From assembly GCA_019114465.1 (NCBI GenBank), contig DXFM01000019.1, positions 1 to 51,249 of the forward strand: 51,249 bases of DNA, in the 5' to 3' direction. The notes below the pieces were generated by a model that saw nothing but the letters and a program-made list of their open reading frames with translations, made no database searches and was not told the DNA's origin. Below are positions 1 through 7,681 of the stretch, in pieces; the first letter of the stretch is position 1, and every line of letters begins with the position of its first letter. The DNA comes from Candidatus Lachnoclostridium avicola. Its GTDB lineage: Bacteria > Bacillota > Clostridia > Lachnospirales > Lachnospiraceae. The translations under genes and the position numbers were made by a program.

Positions 1-188
1 CGATTTAATTCATTGACGTATTCCTGAGCCCAGACATAGGGATCTTTGCCGCCAGCTTTAGCGGTAACCTCAGTCAGATTTCCCAGTTTTTCAATGGTGA
101 CAGTTGTGACGCTGCCATTGGGTTTGCGGATGGTTTTCTGGACATAAAAAGAGGCGGAATTTTTTGATTTGCTTACGGTAAGTTTCAT
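1..188 (-). CDS. IS1634-family transposase, N-terminal 62 residues (partial)
   Basis: The frame opens with MKLTVSKSKNSASFYVQKTI and continues through a K-P-N-G-S-V-T-T-V-T-I-E-K-L-G segment. I recognise this as the typical start of IS1634-type (DDE, IS4 superfamily) transposases of Lachnospiraceae. The ATG at 186-188 follows a good GGAGGG ribosome site about 7 bases upstream. The gene continues beyond base 1, so the catalytic DDE residues cannot be seen and whether it is intact is unknown. It reads in the same direction as the dctM gene it interrupts, so dctQM transcripts may run into it unless stopped by the hairpin at 269-290. Confidence 0.75.
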   Translation of the reverse strand, partial: MKLTVSKSKNSASFYVQKTIRKPNGSVTTVTIEKLGNLTEVTAKAGGKDPYVWAQEYVNELN

Positions 189-261
189 AGTAAAGCCCTC
201 CTTTTCCTTATTATACCATATATAGCCATAAATAGCTACAAAATAATAAACAAAATTTGAC

Positions 262-290
262 AAAAAAATACAGGCTTTATGGGGCCTGTA
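262..290 (-). terminator. Terminator-like hairpin in the IS leader
   Basis: The arms TACAGGC (269-275) and GCCTGTA (284-290) pair around an 8-base loop. Read on the minus strand, the hairpin is followed by a run of seven T (plus-strand A at 262-268). It lies between the truncated dctM and the transposase start and could block read-through into the transposase, a common IS protection device. Confidence 0.55.
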
Positions 291-314
291 AATGTTTTTT
301 CATTTATTCAACTG

Positions 315-1460
315 TCAAACTTCCGTCACCATTCCAATGGCCAGATTGCAGGTCATAATTATGCCGAAGTGTACCGGATCCACTCCCACTGCCGTGGCGA
401 TGGGCACCATAATGGGAGTCAGGATCATAATATTGGGAATGTTGTCAATAATCATGCCGCATACCAGCATAATCAGATTCATAATCAGCAGGATCACCAC
501 CGCGCTGTCCGATAACGACAACACGGATTGACTGATGGTCTGAGGATAACGCAGAAGCGTCAGAGTTCTGGCAAAAGAAGTAGCCGCCGCGATGACGAAC
601 AGAATGTTCACATAGGTCTGAGCTCCCTTCATGAATACACTCCCCAGATCTTTCAGGCTGATGGTTTTATAAATGAAAATGCACACAAACAACCCATAAA
701 ACACACTGATCACTGCAGATTCTGTGGGGCTGCAGATTCCGGAATAAATGGTTCCCAGAATGATAACCGGTGTCAGCAAAGCCCAGAAGCTCTCTTTCAA
801 TAGCGGCAGAAATCCTTTTGCCCGGATTTCTCTGTAATTTGCTTCCAGCTTCTCCTTATCCTCGCCATATTTTCTGCAGTAATAATAACAGTAAATCATC
901 AGGCTCACTCCGATCAGTATGCCCGGAATAATTCCCGCGATAAACAGATCCGAAGGGGAGGCTCCCGCTGCGGAAGAATATACAATGTAGGAAATGCTGG
1001 GCGGAATAATCACTCCCAGGCCGCCGGCTACCGTCACAATAGCCGCTGCAAAAATAGTCTTATACCCCATGCTCACCAAAAACGGAATCGTCATGGCTCC
1101 AACCGCAGACACAGTCGCCGGAGAAGAGCCGGAGATCGCCGCATAGAACATGCAGGTTACAACCACCGCACAGGGAAATCCTGCGGTTTTATTTCCAATA
1201 AAATAGGCAAAAAAGTTAAACAGCCGCTTGGAAAGACCGCCCTCCGCCATAATCATTCCGGACACCATAAACATGGGAACCGCAAGCAGGGTAAAGCTGT
1301 TCATTCCCGCAAACATGCTTCTGGCCACATCAGGAGCCGCAAACGGAAAATCCGGGCTCATCAGGCTGGGAATAAGGGCCATCAGCCCGAACACTCCTCC
1401 CACCGGAAGACCAATGATCAAAAGCACCGCCAGTATCAAAAAGAATAATCCGATTGCCAT
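315..1460 (-). pseudogene. dctM: TRAP transporter large membrane subunit DctM, 3' end removed by an IS
   Basis: The 381-residue product is a very hydrophobic multi-helix protein with clear DctM-family features: an N-terminal L-P-V-G-G-V-F-G segment, a central G-S-S-P-A-T-V-S-A-V-G-A loop and G-V-I-I-P-P-S. The family usually ends about 45 residues later, after a motif near A-I-G-M-V-T-P-P-V-G. Here A-I-G-M-V-T is followed by only E-V and a stop, at the point where the insertion sequence begins. The last membrane segments are therefore lost and the transporter is probably inactive, although a partly functional product cannot be excluded. The gene abuts dctQ (stop and start share base 1460). 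No DctP binding protein is visible; it may lie beyond the insertion. Confidence 0.8.
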
Positions 1461-1942
1461 TACTGCTCATCCCCCTTTTTCATAAGTGTCCGCACAATAA
1501 ACTGCACATAGCGGAACATTGCGAACGCCACAGCGAATCCCATGGTCCCGTAAAGCCAGGCCACCGGTATCCTGAGCGCCGGACTGGCCTGTCCAATTCC
1601 CGCAGAGGTTGCCGCGATTTTACAGGTTCCTGCAAGCAAAAATCCCAGAAACACAAGCATAATCACGCTGCAGATCAGCTCCAGCGCTTTCTGAATCTTT
1701 GGCGAAAGCAGAGTTACAAATGTATCCACCCGGATACTCACGCCCTGGCGCACTGCACAGGAGAGAGCGAAAAACGCCGAAAGAGCCAGGCAGTAACAGC
1801 ACACTTCATCCGACCAGCTGAGTGCGCTCTTAAAACAGTACCTCATAATTACGTTTACGAACGACAACACACTCATCACCGCCAGAAGAACAGCCAGGAT
1901 GGACAGCTCAAAATTTTTATCCAGCCACCTAATTAGTTTCAT
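1460..1942 (-). CDS. dctQ: TRAP transporter small membrane subunit DctQ
   Basis: This 160-residue protein has about four hydrophobic segments, the size and layout of DctQ, the small integral subunit that pairs with DctM in sodium-driven uptake of organic acids such as C4-dicarboxylates or sugar acids. The substrate cannot be read from this subunit. The start M-K-L-I-R-W follows GGAGGG with 7 bases of spacing. It is the first gene of a dctQM unit, with a candidate promoter at 2004-2032, and is divergent from a LysR regulator that probably controls it. With dctM truncated next door, it is probably an orphan subunit now. Confidence 0.82.
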   Translation of the reverse strand: MKLIRWLDKNFELSILAVLLAVMSVLSFVNVIMRYCFKSALSWSDEVCCYCLALSAFFALSCAVRQGVSIRVDTFVTLLSPKIQKALELICSVIMLVFLGFLLAGTCKIAATSAGIGQASPALRIPVAWLYGTMGFAVAFAMFRYVQFIVRTLMKKGDEQ

Positions 1943-2003
1943 CTCATTACCCTCCGTCTGTTTTTTTCATCTTCACAGAAAGCGCGCTTTTTCATGTAAT
2001 TTC

Positions 2004-2032
2004 ATTATATTCGTGTTATAATAAGAAGTAAA
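2004..2032 (-). promoter_or_regulatory. Candidate sigma-70-type promoter of dctQM
   Basis: On the minus strand TTTACT is followed after 17 bases by a perfect TATAAT (plus-strand 2004-2009). It sits about 60 bases upstream of dctQ. The -35 box overlaps the first copy of a 12-base direct repeat that may be the LysR binding site. Confidence 0.5.
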
Positions 2033-2064
2033 ATTACGATATATTCTATTGGTAAGAAGTAAAA
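2022..2064. repeat. Pair of 12-base direct repeats, candidate LysR operator
   Basis: TAAGAAGTAAAA occurs at 2022-2033 and again at 2053-2064, a spacing of 31 bases or about three helical turns. The pair lies between divergent dctQ and the LysR gene. LysR tetramers commonly bind two spaced sites in such a gap; the assignment to this regulator is inference. Confidence 0.5.
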
Positions 2065-2158
2065 GCACTAACAATTTCTATGTTTTGCATAATATTTGCC
2101 AGTATATCACAGTAAAAGCATGGTTTTTTTGTCAGCATTCGCCAACAAAGGAGGATTT

Positions 2159-3097
2159 ATGGATTTAAAGCAGCTGGAATATATTGTCACAATCGCAGAG
2201 AAAGGAAGCATTTCCAAAGCGGCTGAAGCTCTTTTCATTTCCCAGTCAGGATTGAACCAAAGTCTGATCAAATTAGAAAAAGAGCTGGGAATCCAGCTCT
2301 TTGACAGAAACAAACATTTTCTCCGGCCCACTCAGGCCGGGAAAATCTATATAAAAAATGCAGTTGAGATTCTAAAGATCCAGCGCAATACCTACGCGAT
2401 GCTGGATGATCTGAAAAAGAATATGTCCGGAGAAATTGTCCTCGGACTGACCCATGAACACGGAATTGACATTTTCACTTCCATTTTCCCCCAGTTCAAC
2501 CGACGTTACCCCGGTATCTCATTTACGTTGATCGAGCGGATTGTAGCGGAGCAGCATCAGCTTCTTCTGGACGGCAATCTGGACTTTGGAATCGTCATGC
2601 TCCAGGAATCTGAGAAAATCAATCTCCGCTACATCAATCTCTACAGAGAACAGCTGATTTTAGGAATTCCTCAAAATCACCCCATGGCGTCCTTCGCCGC
2701 GCCGCCGGACGCTCCTCTGGCCTGCCTGGATCTAGGGCTGTTCAAAAATGACAAATTCTCACTGATTTTCAGCGCATCCACCATGCGCCGAGTTCTCGAC
2801 CCCTGCTTCGATGAAGCCGGTTTCCGACCGTCCATTGTCATTGAAACTGCCATGAACCACGCCCTCGTCCAGATGGTAGCCAGCGGTTTCTGCTGCACCA
2901 TCATGCCGGAATCCCGTGCCCGCATCAGCCCCTATTATTCCCGCTGCGCCTGGTTTACTCTCACCAGCCACCCCCACTGGGACGTATCCATTGCCTGCCG
3001 CAAAGATACCCAGCTCAGCGAAGCTCACAAGTATTTTATCCGTCTCGCTCAAAAGTACGGACAGAAAATGGAATCCCAGTTTTTGCAGAACCGGTAA
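2159..3097 (+). CDS. LysR-family transcriptional regulator
   Basis: The product (312 residues from the preferred start) begins M-D-L-K-Q-L-E-Y-I-V-T-I-A-E, the classic LysR winged-helix start. The recognition helix region is S-I-S-K-A-A-E-A-L-F-I-S-Q-S-G-L, and a periplasmic-binding-protein-like effector domain runs from about residue 90 to 300. The frame is open further upstream to 2096, but AAAGGAGG at 2147-2154 lies five bases before the ATG at 2159, which decides the start. The gene is divergent from dctQM, so it most likely senses the TRAP substrate or a breakdown product. The effector is not identifiable from sequence. Confidence 0.88.
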   Translation: MDLKQLEYIVTIAEKGSISKAAEALFISQSGLNQSLIKLEKELGIQLFDRNKHFLRPTQAGKIYIKNAVEILKIQRNTYAMLDDLKKNMSGEIVLGLTHEHGIDIFTSIFPQFNRRYPGISFTLIERIVAEQHQLLLDGNLDFGIVMLQESEKINLRYINLYREQLILGIPQNHPMASFAAPPDAPLACLDLGLFKNDKFSLIFSASTMRRVLDPCFDEAGFRPSIVIETAMNHALVQMVASGFCCTIMPESRARISPYYSRCAWFTLTSHPHWDVSIACRKDTQLSEAHKYFIRLAQKYGQKMESQFLQNR

Positions 3098-3099
3098 CC

Positions 3100-3160
3100 G
3101 CCGTTCGCCTACTCCTCCATGGCAGCTGTGCCGTTCGCCTACTCCTCCATGGCCAGCTGT
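3100..3160. repeat. Tandem duplication of about 30 bases over the racemase stop codon
   Basis: Copy one (3100-3129, 30 bases) and copy two (3130-3160, 31 bases) are identical apart from one extra C in copy two. Copy two contains the last codons and stop (A-Q-L-A-M-E-E-stop) of the racemase gene. Copy one repeats the same end just downstream of the stop, in the gap before the convergent LysR stop at 3097. Confidence 0.9.
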
Positions 3161-3831
3161 GCCGCCCGCTCTCCATGGATCAGCGTAGTGTCAAACACCG
3201 GGAGATCCGTGTCCTCCTGCTTTACCAGCAGGCCGATCTCCGTGCAGCCCAGAATCACCGCCTGGGCCCCATTCTCGGCCAGCTTTCCAATGATCCTGCG
3301 GAATGCCTCCCGGGATTCCTCCCGGATCACTCCCAGACACAGCTCTCCGTAGATCACGCTGTTGACCGTCTCCATATCCGCCTCGTCCGGCACCAGCACC
3401 TGGATCCCCGCTTCCTCCAGCTTTGCCTTATAGAAATCCTGGGTCATGGTGTATTTTGTGCCCAGAAGAGCTGTCCGCTCGATTCCCCGGCGCTTCAGCT
3501 CCGCCGCTGTCACTTCCGCGATGTGGAGGATGGGAATGTGAATTTTTTCCTGAATCTGGGGCGCCACCTTGTGCATGGTGTTGGTGCAGATCACAATGAA
3601 ATCTGCCCCCGCCTTCTCCAGGTTCCCGGCCGCCTCGGCCAGGATCTCTCCGCTTCTCTCCCAGCTGCCTGTCGCCTGGCACTCCTCAATCTCCGCGAAA
3701 TCCACGCTGTAGAGCAGAATTTTGGCGGAGTGCAGGCCGCCCAGCTTCTTTTTCACCGCCTCATTAATGATCTGATAATAAGTTACTGTACTCTCCCAGC
3801 TCATTCCTCCGAGCAATCCAATGGTTTTCAT
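3139..3831 (-). CDS. Aspartate/glutamate racemase family protein
   Basis: The 230-residue, PLP-independent racemase begins M-K-T-I-G-L-L-G-G-M-S-W-E-S-T, the usual start of the YgeA/RacD aspartate racemase group. Both catalytic cysteines are visible, in I-C-T-N-T-M-H-K (about residue 84) and L-G-C-T-E-I-G (about residue 196). They act as the two acid/base residues that invert the alpha carbon. The likely role is making D-aspartate or another D-amino acid for the cell wall or signalling, but family members differ in substrate. The gene converges on the LysR gene. Its 3' end has been tandemly duplicated without changing the protein. Confidence 0.85.
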   Translation of the reverse strand: MKTIGLLGGMSWESTVTYYQIINEAVKKKLGGLHSAKILLYSVDFAEIEECQATGSWERSGEILAEAAGNLEKAGADFIVICTNTMHKVAPQIQEKIHIPILHIAEVTAAELKRRGIERTALLGTKYTMTQDFYKAKLEEAGIQVLVPDEADMETVNSVIYGELCLGVIREESREAFRRIIGKLAENGAQAVILGCTEIGLLVKQEDTDLPVFDTTLIHGERAAQLAMEE

Positions 3832-3853
3832 TTCTGTCTGCCTCCCTTTTCTC

Positions 3854-4837
3854 TTACTGGGGTTTCATACTGTAGTAAATCTGCCCGTTCTGCAGGCCGC
3901 CCCGCCGGTACTGAGCCATCTCGCTCACCGTCACCAGCTGATATCCACGATTCGTCAGCTCCGGGATAATCTGCAGCGCCGCGTCTCCGGAAGCCTGATA
4001 CAGCTCGTGCATCAAAATAATATCCCCATCCTGCACATGATCCAGCACAGCGCTCACTGTCTGCTGGGCATTTCTTGTCTTCCAGTCCAGAGTATCCACG
4101 TTCCAGAGCACAATAGGTTCCTGAACCGCCGCAAGCACCGTGGCGTTTTTATTGCCGCCCGGCAGCCTCACCGTGGCAGGGCGTACCCCGCACACCGACT
4201 GGACCGTGTCCGCGCACCGGTCAATCTCCTGACGGATCTGGGCTGTATTCAGCTTGTTGAGATATTTGTGGGAATAGGTGTGATTGCCGATCTCGTGGCC
4301 TTCCGCCACGATCCGCTGCATCTCCGCCGCCTCTGCCGGGACCCGCTCCCCCACCACATAAAAGGTAGCACGGCCGTTGTACTGAGCCAGGCAGTCCAGA
4401 ATCCGGTTTCCCACCGGCCCGTAGGGACCATCGTCAAAGGTGAGGGCCACCATGGGCTTTGACGGGTCGATGATCCGGCCGGTTTCCTGGGCGGCATCCT
4501 CCGCCGCTGGCTGGCTGGCGCCGTCTCCGGATGGAACGCCGTCCCCGGTCGGAACTCCATCAGCGGTATTCTCCTGGGTCCCGTCCCCGGCGGCTTCCGC
4601 TGTCCCGTTTTCATCCGCAGCGGCGCCGTTTCCCTCGGCTGCGTCGGCCATATCCGGCCGGACTCCCGGCTGATCCCACACATTTCCGTCCTCATCCACC
4701 CACCTGGCCACCCCCGGCCCCAGGTGTTCATCCTGCCACTCATTTCTGATTACCTGACTGTCCGCCGCAAATACCGGCTGAGCCGTCAAAAGCCCCGCTG
4801 CGGCTCCCGCCGCCAGGGCCAACTGCCACCACTTCAT
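3854..4837 (-). CDS. Secreted polysaccharide deacetylase (NodB/CE4 domain)
   Basis: The 327-residue product has a signal peptide (residues 1-24, A-A-G-L-L-T-A-Q-P-V-F-A), a linker rich in Gly, Ala, Asp and Glu at about 65-125, then a NodB homology domain. Domain motifs are M-V-A-L-T-F-D-D-G-P-Y (motif 1, metal and catalytic Asp) and E-I-G-N-H-T-Y-S-H (motif 2, two metal His). Later motifs include R-L-P-G-G-N and D-I-I-L-M-H-E. It should remove acetyl groups from peptidoglycan or surface glycans outside the membrane. R-L-P-G-G replaces the R-P-P-Y/G form of many relatives. A weak promoter (TTGTTT, 16 bases, TATACT) lies at 4888-4915. Confidence 0.88.
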   Translation of the reverse strand: MKWWQLALAAGAAAGLLTAQPVFAADSQVIRNEWQDEHLGPGVARWVDEDGNVWDQPGVRPDMADAAEGNGAAADENGTAEAAGDGTQENTADGVPTGDGVPSGDGASQPAAEDAAQETGRIIDPSKPMVALTFDDGPYGPVGNRILDCLAQYNGRATFYVVGERVPAEAAEMQRIVAEGHEIGNHTYSHKYLNKLNTAQIRQEIDRCADTVQSVCGVRPATVRLPGGNKNATVLAAVQEPIVLWNVDTLDWKTRNAQQTVSAVLDHVQDGDIILMHELYQASGDAALQIIPELTNRGYQLVTVSEMAQYRRGGLQNGQIYYSMKPQ

Positions 4838-4941
4838 ATGTCAAAAGCCTCCTTGTTTTCCGCTTTTTGTGCTTTCCAGCTACTACCAGTATACCGGAAA
4901 ACGATGGAAAAACAAGAAGGCTTCGCAATGTTTAAGATTTA

Positions 4942-5691
4942 TTAAGAATCGATCTCCACCTTTATAACCGCATCCAGCGCAATCTCAATCTCCTGCTCCA
5001 CCGCCTTAGCGAGCATGGCGGGATCCGGCTGATATCCGTCCACGCCCACCAGCTCAAAGGCCGGAGCGTCCGCCGCCAGAATGGCTCCTGCCTTCACCCC
5101 GTGAAGACTGGCCACCACCAAAAGACCGGCCACCTCATTTTCCATGGCGATCACACCGGCTTTCATATACAAGCGGACTGTGGACTCCAGCAGTCCAGGA
5201 TAAAACAGAGCCTGAGTCAGCACAATCCCGCTGTGGACAGGCACGCCGCTCTCCTCTGCGCTCTGCTTCAGCGCTTCGATTACTTCCACGTCAGCTACCG
5301 CGGGATAGGAAAGGGGGAGCATTTTTTCCGTCACCCCATCTTCTCTGCAGGCTGCCTTTACAACCACCAGGCTGCCTTCTGTAATCTCTTTCTGCATTCC
5401 TCCGCACGTGCCCACCCGGATAATCACCTTTGCGCCCGCCCGGCACAGACTTTCAAATCCTATCACAGCTCCGCCCTCTCCCACGCCGTGGGAAGTAACA
5501 GTAACCGGCACACCTTTCCAGGTACCAGAATAGCTGTGGTATTCCCGGTTCTGGGCAAGACAGACGGCATTGTCCAGCTTATCAGCAATTTTTTTTGCTC
5601 TCGCAGGATCCCCGCAGGTGAGCACCCGCGGATGGATATCTCCCTCACAAAGGGCAATACAGGGCAGTACTTTTTTCTTTTCTTCGTTCAT
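4942..5691 (-). CDS. Nucleoside phosphorylase, uridine-phosphorylase family (second copy)
   Basis: This 249-residue enzyme of the PNP/UDP hexameric superfamily has the phosphate-site segment V-L-T-C-G-D-P-A-R and the family signature I-I-R-V-G-T-C-G-G-M-Q. M-E-N-E-V-A is the ribose-binding segment. It would split a nucleoside with phosphate into base plus pentose-1-phosphate in the cytoplasm. It is the last gene of the nine-gene import and cleavage operon and overlaps the nupQ-like permease by four bases (ATGA), so it is translationally coupled to it. The usual purine-site Asp is replaced by A-A-D-A-P-A, so base preference is unclear. It differs clearly from the paralogue at 11143-11922. Confidence 0.87.
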   Translation of the reverse strand: MNEEKKKVLPCIALCEGDIHPRVLTCGDPARAKKIADKLDNAVCLAQNREYHSYSGTWKGVPVTVTSHGVGEGGAVIGFESLCRAGAKVIIRVGTCGGMQKEITEGSLVVVKAACREDGVTEKMLPLSYPAVADVEVIEALKQSAEESGVPVHSGIVLTQALFYPGLLESTVRLYMKAGVIAMENEVAGLLVVASLHGVKAGAILAADAPAFELVGVDGYQPDPAMLAKAVEQEIEIALDAVIKVEIDS

Positions 5692-6593
5692 GATTTACCT
5701 CCGTTTTTTCTCAACTTCTTGCTGCCAAAGACAGAAAGAGCCACTACTGTAGCAATATACGGGATCGTCAGCGTCAGCTGGGACGGAATCACATTCTGAA
5801 GAGATACTCCCGCCGCCTGGCACAGGCCGAAAAACAGACTGGAACCAATGATAATCAGCGGCTGGTTCTGTCCCATGCTTGCAGACGCCATGGCAATATA
5901 TCCTCTTCCAGAGCTCATGCCCTCGGAAAACAGGGTAACCTGTCCCATGCTGAGCACTGCGCCGCCCAGCCCGCAGAGGGCTCCTGAAACCAGCACTGCA
6001 AGCATCTGCACCTGAAGGGTTTTGATTCCCAGGCTCCCCGCCGCTTCCTTATTTTTTCCCACGCTCTGCACATGAAATCCCCGGACTGTCCGATACAAAT
6101 AGATAAACATGGCGACAGCCAAAATGTAAGATAAGTAGTCTATAAAAGTAAGCTGTTCCAGAACCCGGCCCAGAAACGGGATCTGGCTGACGACAGGAAT
6201 GCTGATTTTGGGAAGTGATTTCAGATCCGGACTGGAAAAACTTCCCTTCACTCCCAATATGGTAGACAAAAGCACGCTGGTCAGGCCGCTGACCAGAAGG
6301 TTGACCGAAGTTCCGATCACCATATCCGCCGCTTTGTATTTCACCTGCAGAACCGCTACCAGTGAAGCCACAAGCACTCCCGCGGCCATCCCGCATAAAA
6401 CCGCGATATACACGTTTCCCGTAAAATAATTGGCTACGATCGCCACAAATGAGCCGATAAGGATCTGACCCTCCAGAGCAATGTTGAATACTCCCACCTG
6501 GCTGCAGATCGCTGATCCCAGAGCGGCTAAAAGCACGGGAGTTGTGGACCGTATGGTTGAATTGATAATAACTGCCAGCATGTTCATATTCAT
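5688..6593 (-). CDS. nupQ: Nucleoside ABC transporter permease (NupQ-like)
   Basis: The 301-residue integral membrane protein is of the branched-chain/ribose permease family, with the conserved V-F-N-I-A-L-E-G-Q-I-L-I-G segment near the N-terminus. The later G-L-G-G-A-V-L-S-M-G-Q stretch is also typical of the BmpA-linked nucleoside importers (Bacillus NupQ/YufQ). It forms the heterodimeric channel with the 363-residue permease next to it. It overlaps both neighbours by four bases. The assignment to nucleoside rather than sugar uptake rests on the BMP-type binding protein and five nucleoside or pentose enzymes in the same unit. Confidence 0.87.
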   Translation of the reverse strand: MNMNMLAVIINSTIRSTTPVLLAALGSAICSQVGVFNIALEGQILIGSFVAIVANYFTGNVYIAVLCGMAAGVLVASLVAVLQVKYKAADMVIGTSVNLLVSGLTSVLLSTILGVKGSFSSPDLKSLPKISIPVVSQIPFLGRVLEQLTFIDYLSYILAVAMFIYLYRTVRGFHVQSVGKNKEAAGSLGIKTLQVQMLAVLVSGALCGLGGAVLSMGQVTLFSEGMSSGRGYIAMASASMGQNQPLIIIGSSLFFGLCQAAGVSLQNVIPSQLTLTIPYIATVVALSVFGSKKLRKNGGKS

Positions 6594-7681
6594 AAAGATC
6601 CGCCCCCCTGTTCTCTCCGCCTTTTCTTCGATCTGTTGCTTTTCAGAAATTTAATTCCCAGTTTTGCAGATACAAACAGTGTAATACTGCTCTGGATCAC
6701 CGTGGCCATCTGCAGAGGGATGGTGGAAGACCGCTGAATTGCCTGGCCGCCCACCTGCAGCCCCGCCAGGAATACAGAGGAAAAGAGTACTCCCACAGGG
6801 TGAAGATCCGCGATCAGGGCCGCCATCAGGCCGGTCCATGCGTAGCTGGCGCTGGTGAACATATTATCTGTATAGCGATACTTGTAGCCGAATATCTCAC
6901 AAATTCCTGCTATTCCCGCTATCGCCCCGCTGAGTGCTAGAGTTTTTAACATCACACGCCGCTCAAAAATACCGCCGTATCTGGCAAAATCGGGGTTCAG
7001 GCCGGTCATTTTGGATTCGTACCCAAACACAGTCTTTTTCCCCATAAAATAGAACAGCGCCACAATGATCACAGCGACCACAATTCCAAAATTCAGCGTA
7101 TTAGAAGAACTGAATCTGATAAAGTACACGCTCTCCGGTATGGTCCTCGTCACTAAGGAGAGACCGTCCCCTGATTCGTCCTTAAACGGATAGCTGACCA
7201 GGTACGACGCCACATAATTGGCCACGTAATTCATCATGAGGGTACAGATCACAATAGAACTGTTGAACTTTAGGTTCAGAACCGCCACTACAGAAGCGTA
7301 CAGCCCGCCGGCAGCCATGCCCGCCACTACAGAAAGAGGCAGAAGAATCGCTCCAGGCAGATCCACATAAATCGCCACAATCGTCGCGGCGAAAGCGCCG
7401 GTGATCATCTGTCCCTCCACACCAATGTTGATATATCCCGCTCTCCAGGCCGCCGCCGTAGCGATACCACAGATGATAATGGGAGTAGCCCTTGTCAGCG
7501 TCTGCGTCAGATAATACGGGCTGAAAAACGATTTCTGAAACATATTGGCATAGATCTCTATTGGATTTTCATTGGAAATCACAATAAACACCGCGCCGAC
7601 CAAAAGTCCGAGAAATGCAGCAATCACAGGCTGCAGCAAAACTCCTCCTAACCATTTTACAAACGACCTGATCTTATTCAT
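6590..7681 (-). CDS. nupP: Nucleoside ABC transporter permease (NupP-like)
   Basis: This 363-residue permease carries the family hallmark Y-I-N-I-G-V-E-G-Q-M-I-T-G-A-F in its first third and about eight to ten hydrophobic segments. An extra-long loop near residues 165-190 (K-D-E-S-G-D-G-L-S) faces outward in this family. It ends in a basic tail (R-S-K-K-R-R-R-E-Q). It is the larger of the two channel subunits, equivalent to Bacillus NupP/YufP. It overlaps the ATPase gene by eight bases and nupQ by four, so the importer subunits are made together. Confidence 0.88.
   Translation of the reverse strand: MNKIRSFVKWLGGVLLQPVIAAFLGLLVGAVFIVISNENPIEIYANMFQKSFFSPYYLTQTLTRATPIIICGIATAAAWRAGYINIGVEGQMITGAFAATIVAIYVDLPGAILLPLSVVAGMAAGGLYASVVAVLNLKFNSSIVICTLMMNYVANYVASYLVSYPFKDESGDGLSLVTRTIPESVYFIRFSSSNTLNFGIVVAVIIVALFYFMGKKTVFGYESKMTGLNPDFARYGGIFERRVMLKTLALSGAIAGIAGICEIFGYKYRYTDNMFTSASYAWTGLMAALIADLHPVGVLFSSVFLAGLQVGGQAIQRSSTIPLQMATVIQSSITLFVSAKLGIKFLKSNRSKKRRREQGGGSL

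Larger units (their letters stand above)
1..323 (-). mobile_element. End of an IS1634/IS4-type insertion sequence (transposase 5' side)
   Basis: The element holds the 5' part of a transposase gene and about 135 bases of leader, and it runs off the left edge. Its right boundary is inferred at about 323, because the dctM reading frame matches its family up to the residues M-V-T (codon 324-326) and then turns into two foreign residues and a stop. A terminator-like hairpin lies in the leader. The far end, the second inverted repeat and any target duplication are outside the window, so family and boundary are inferred from the transposase N-terminus and the break in dctM. Confidence 0.7.
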
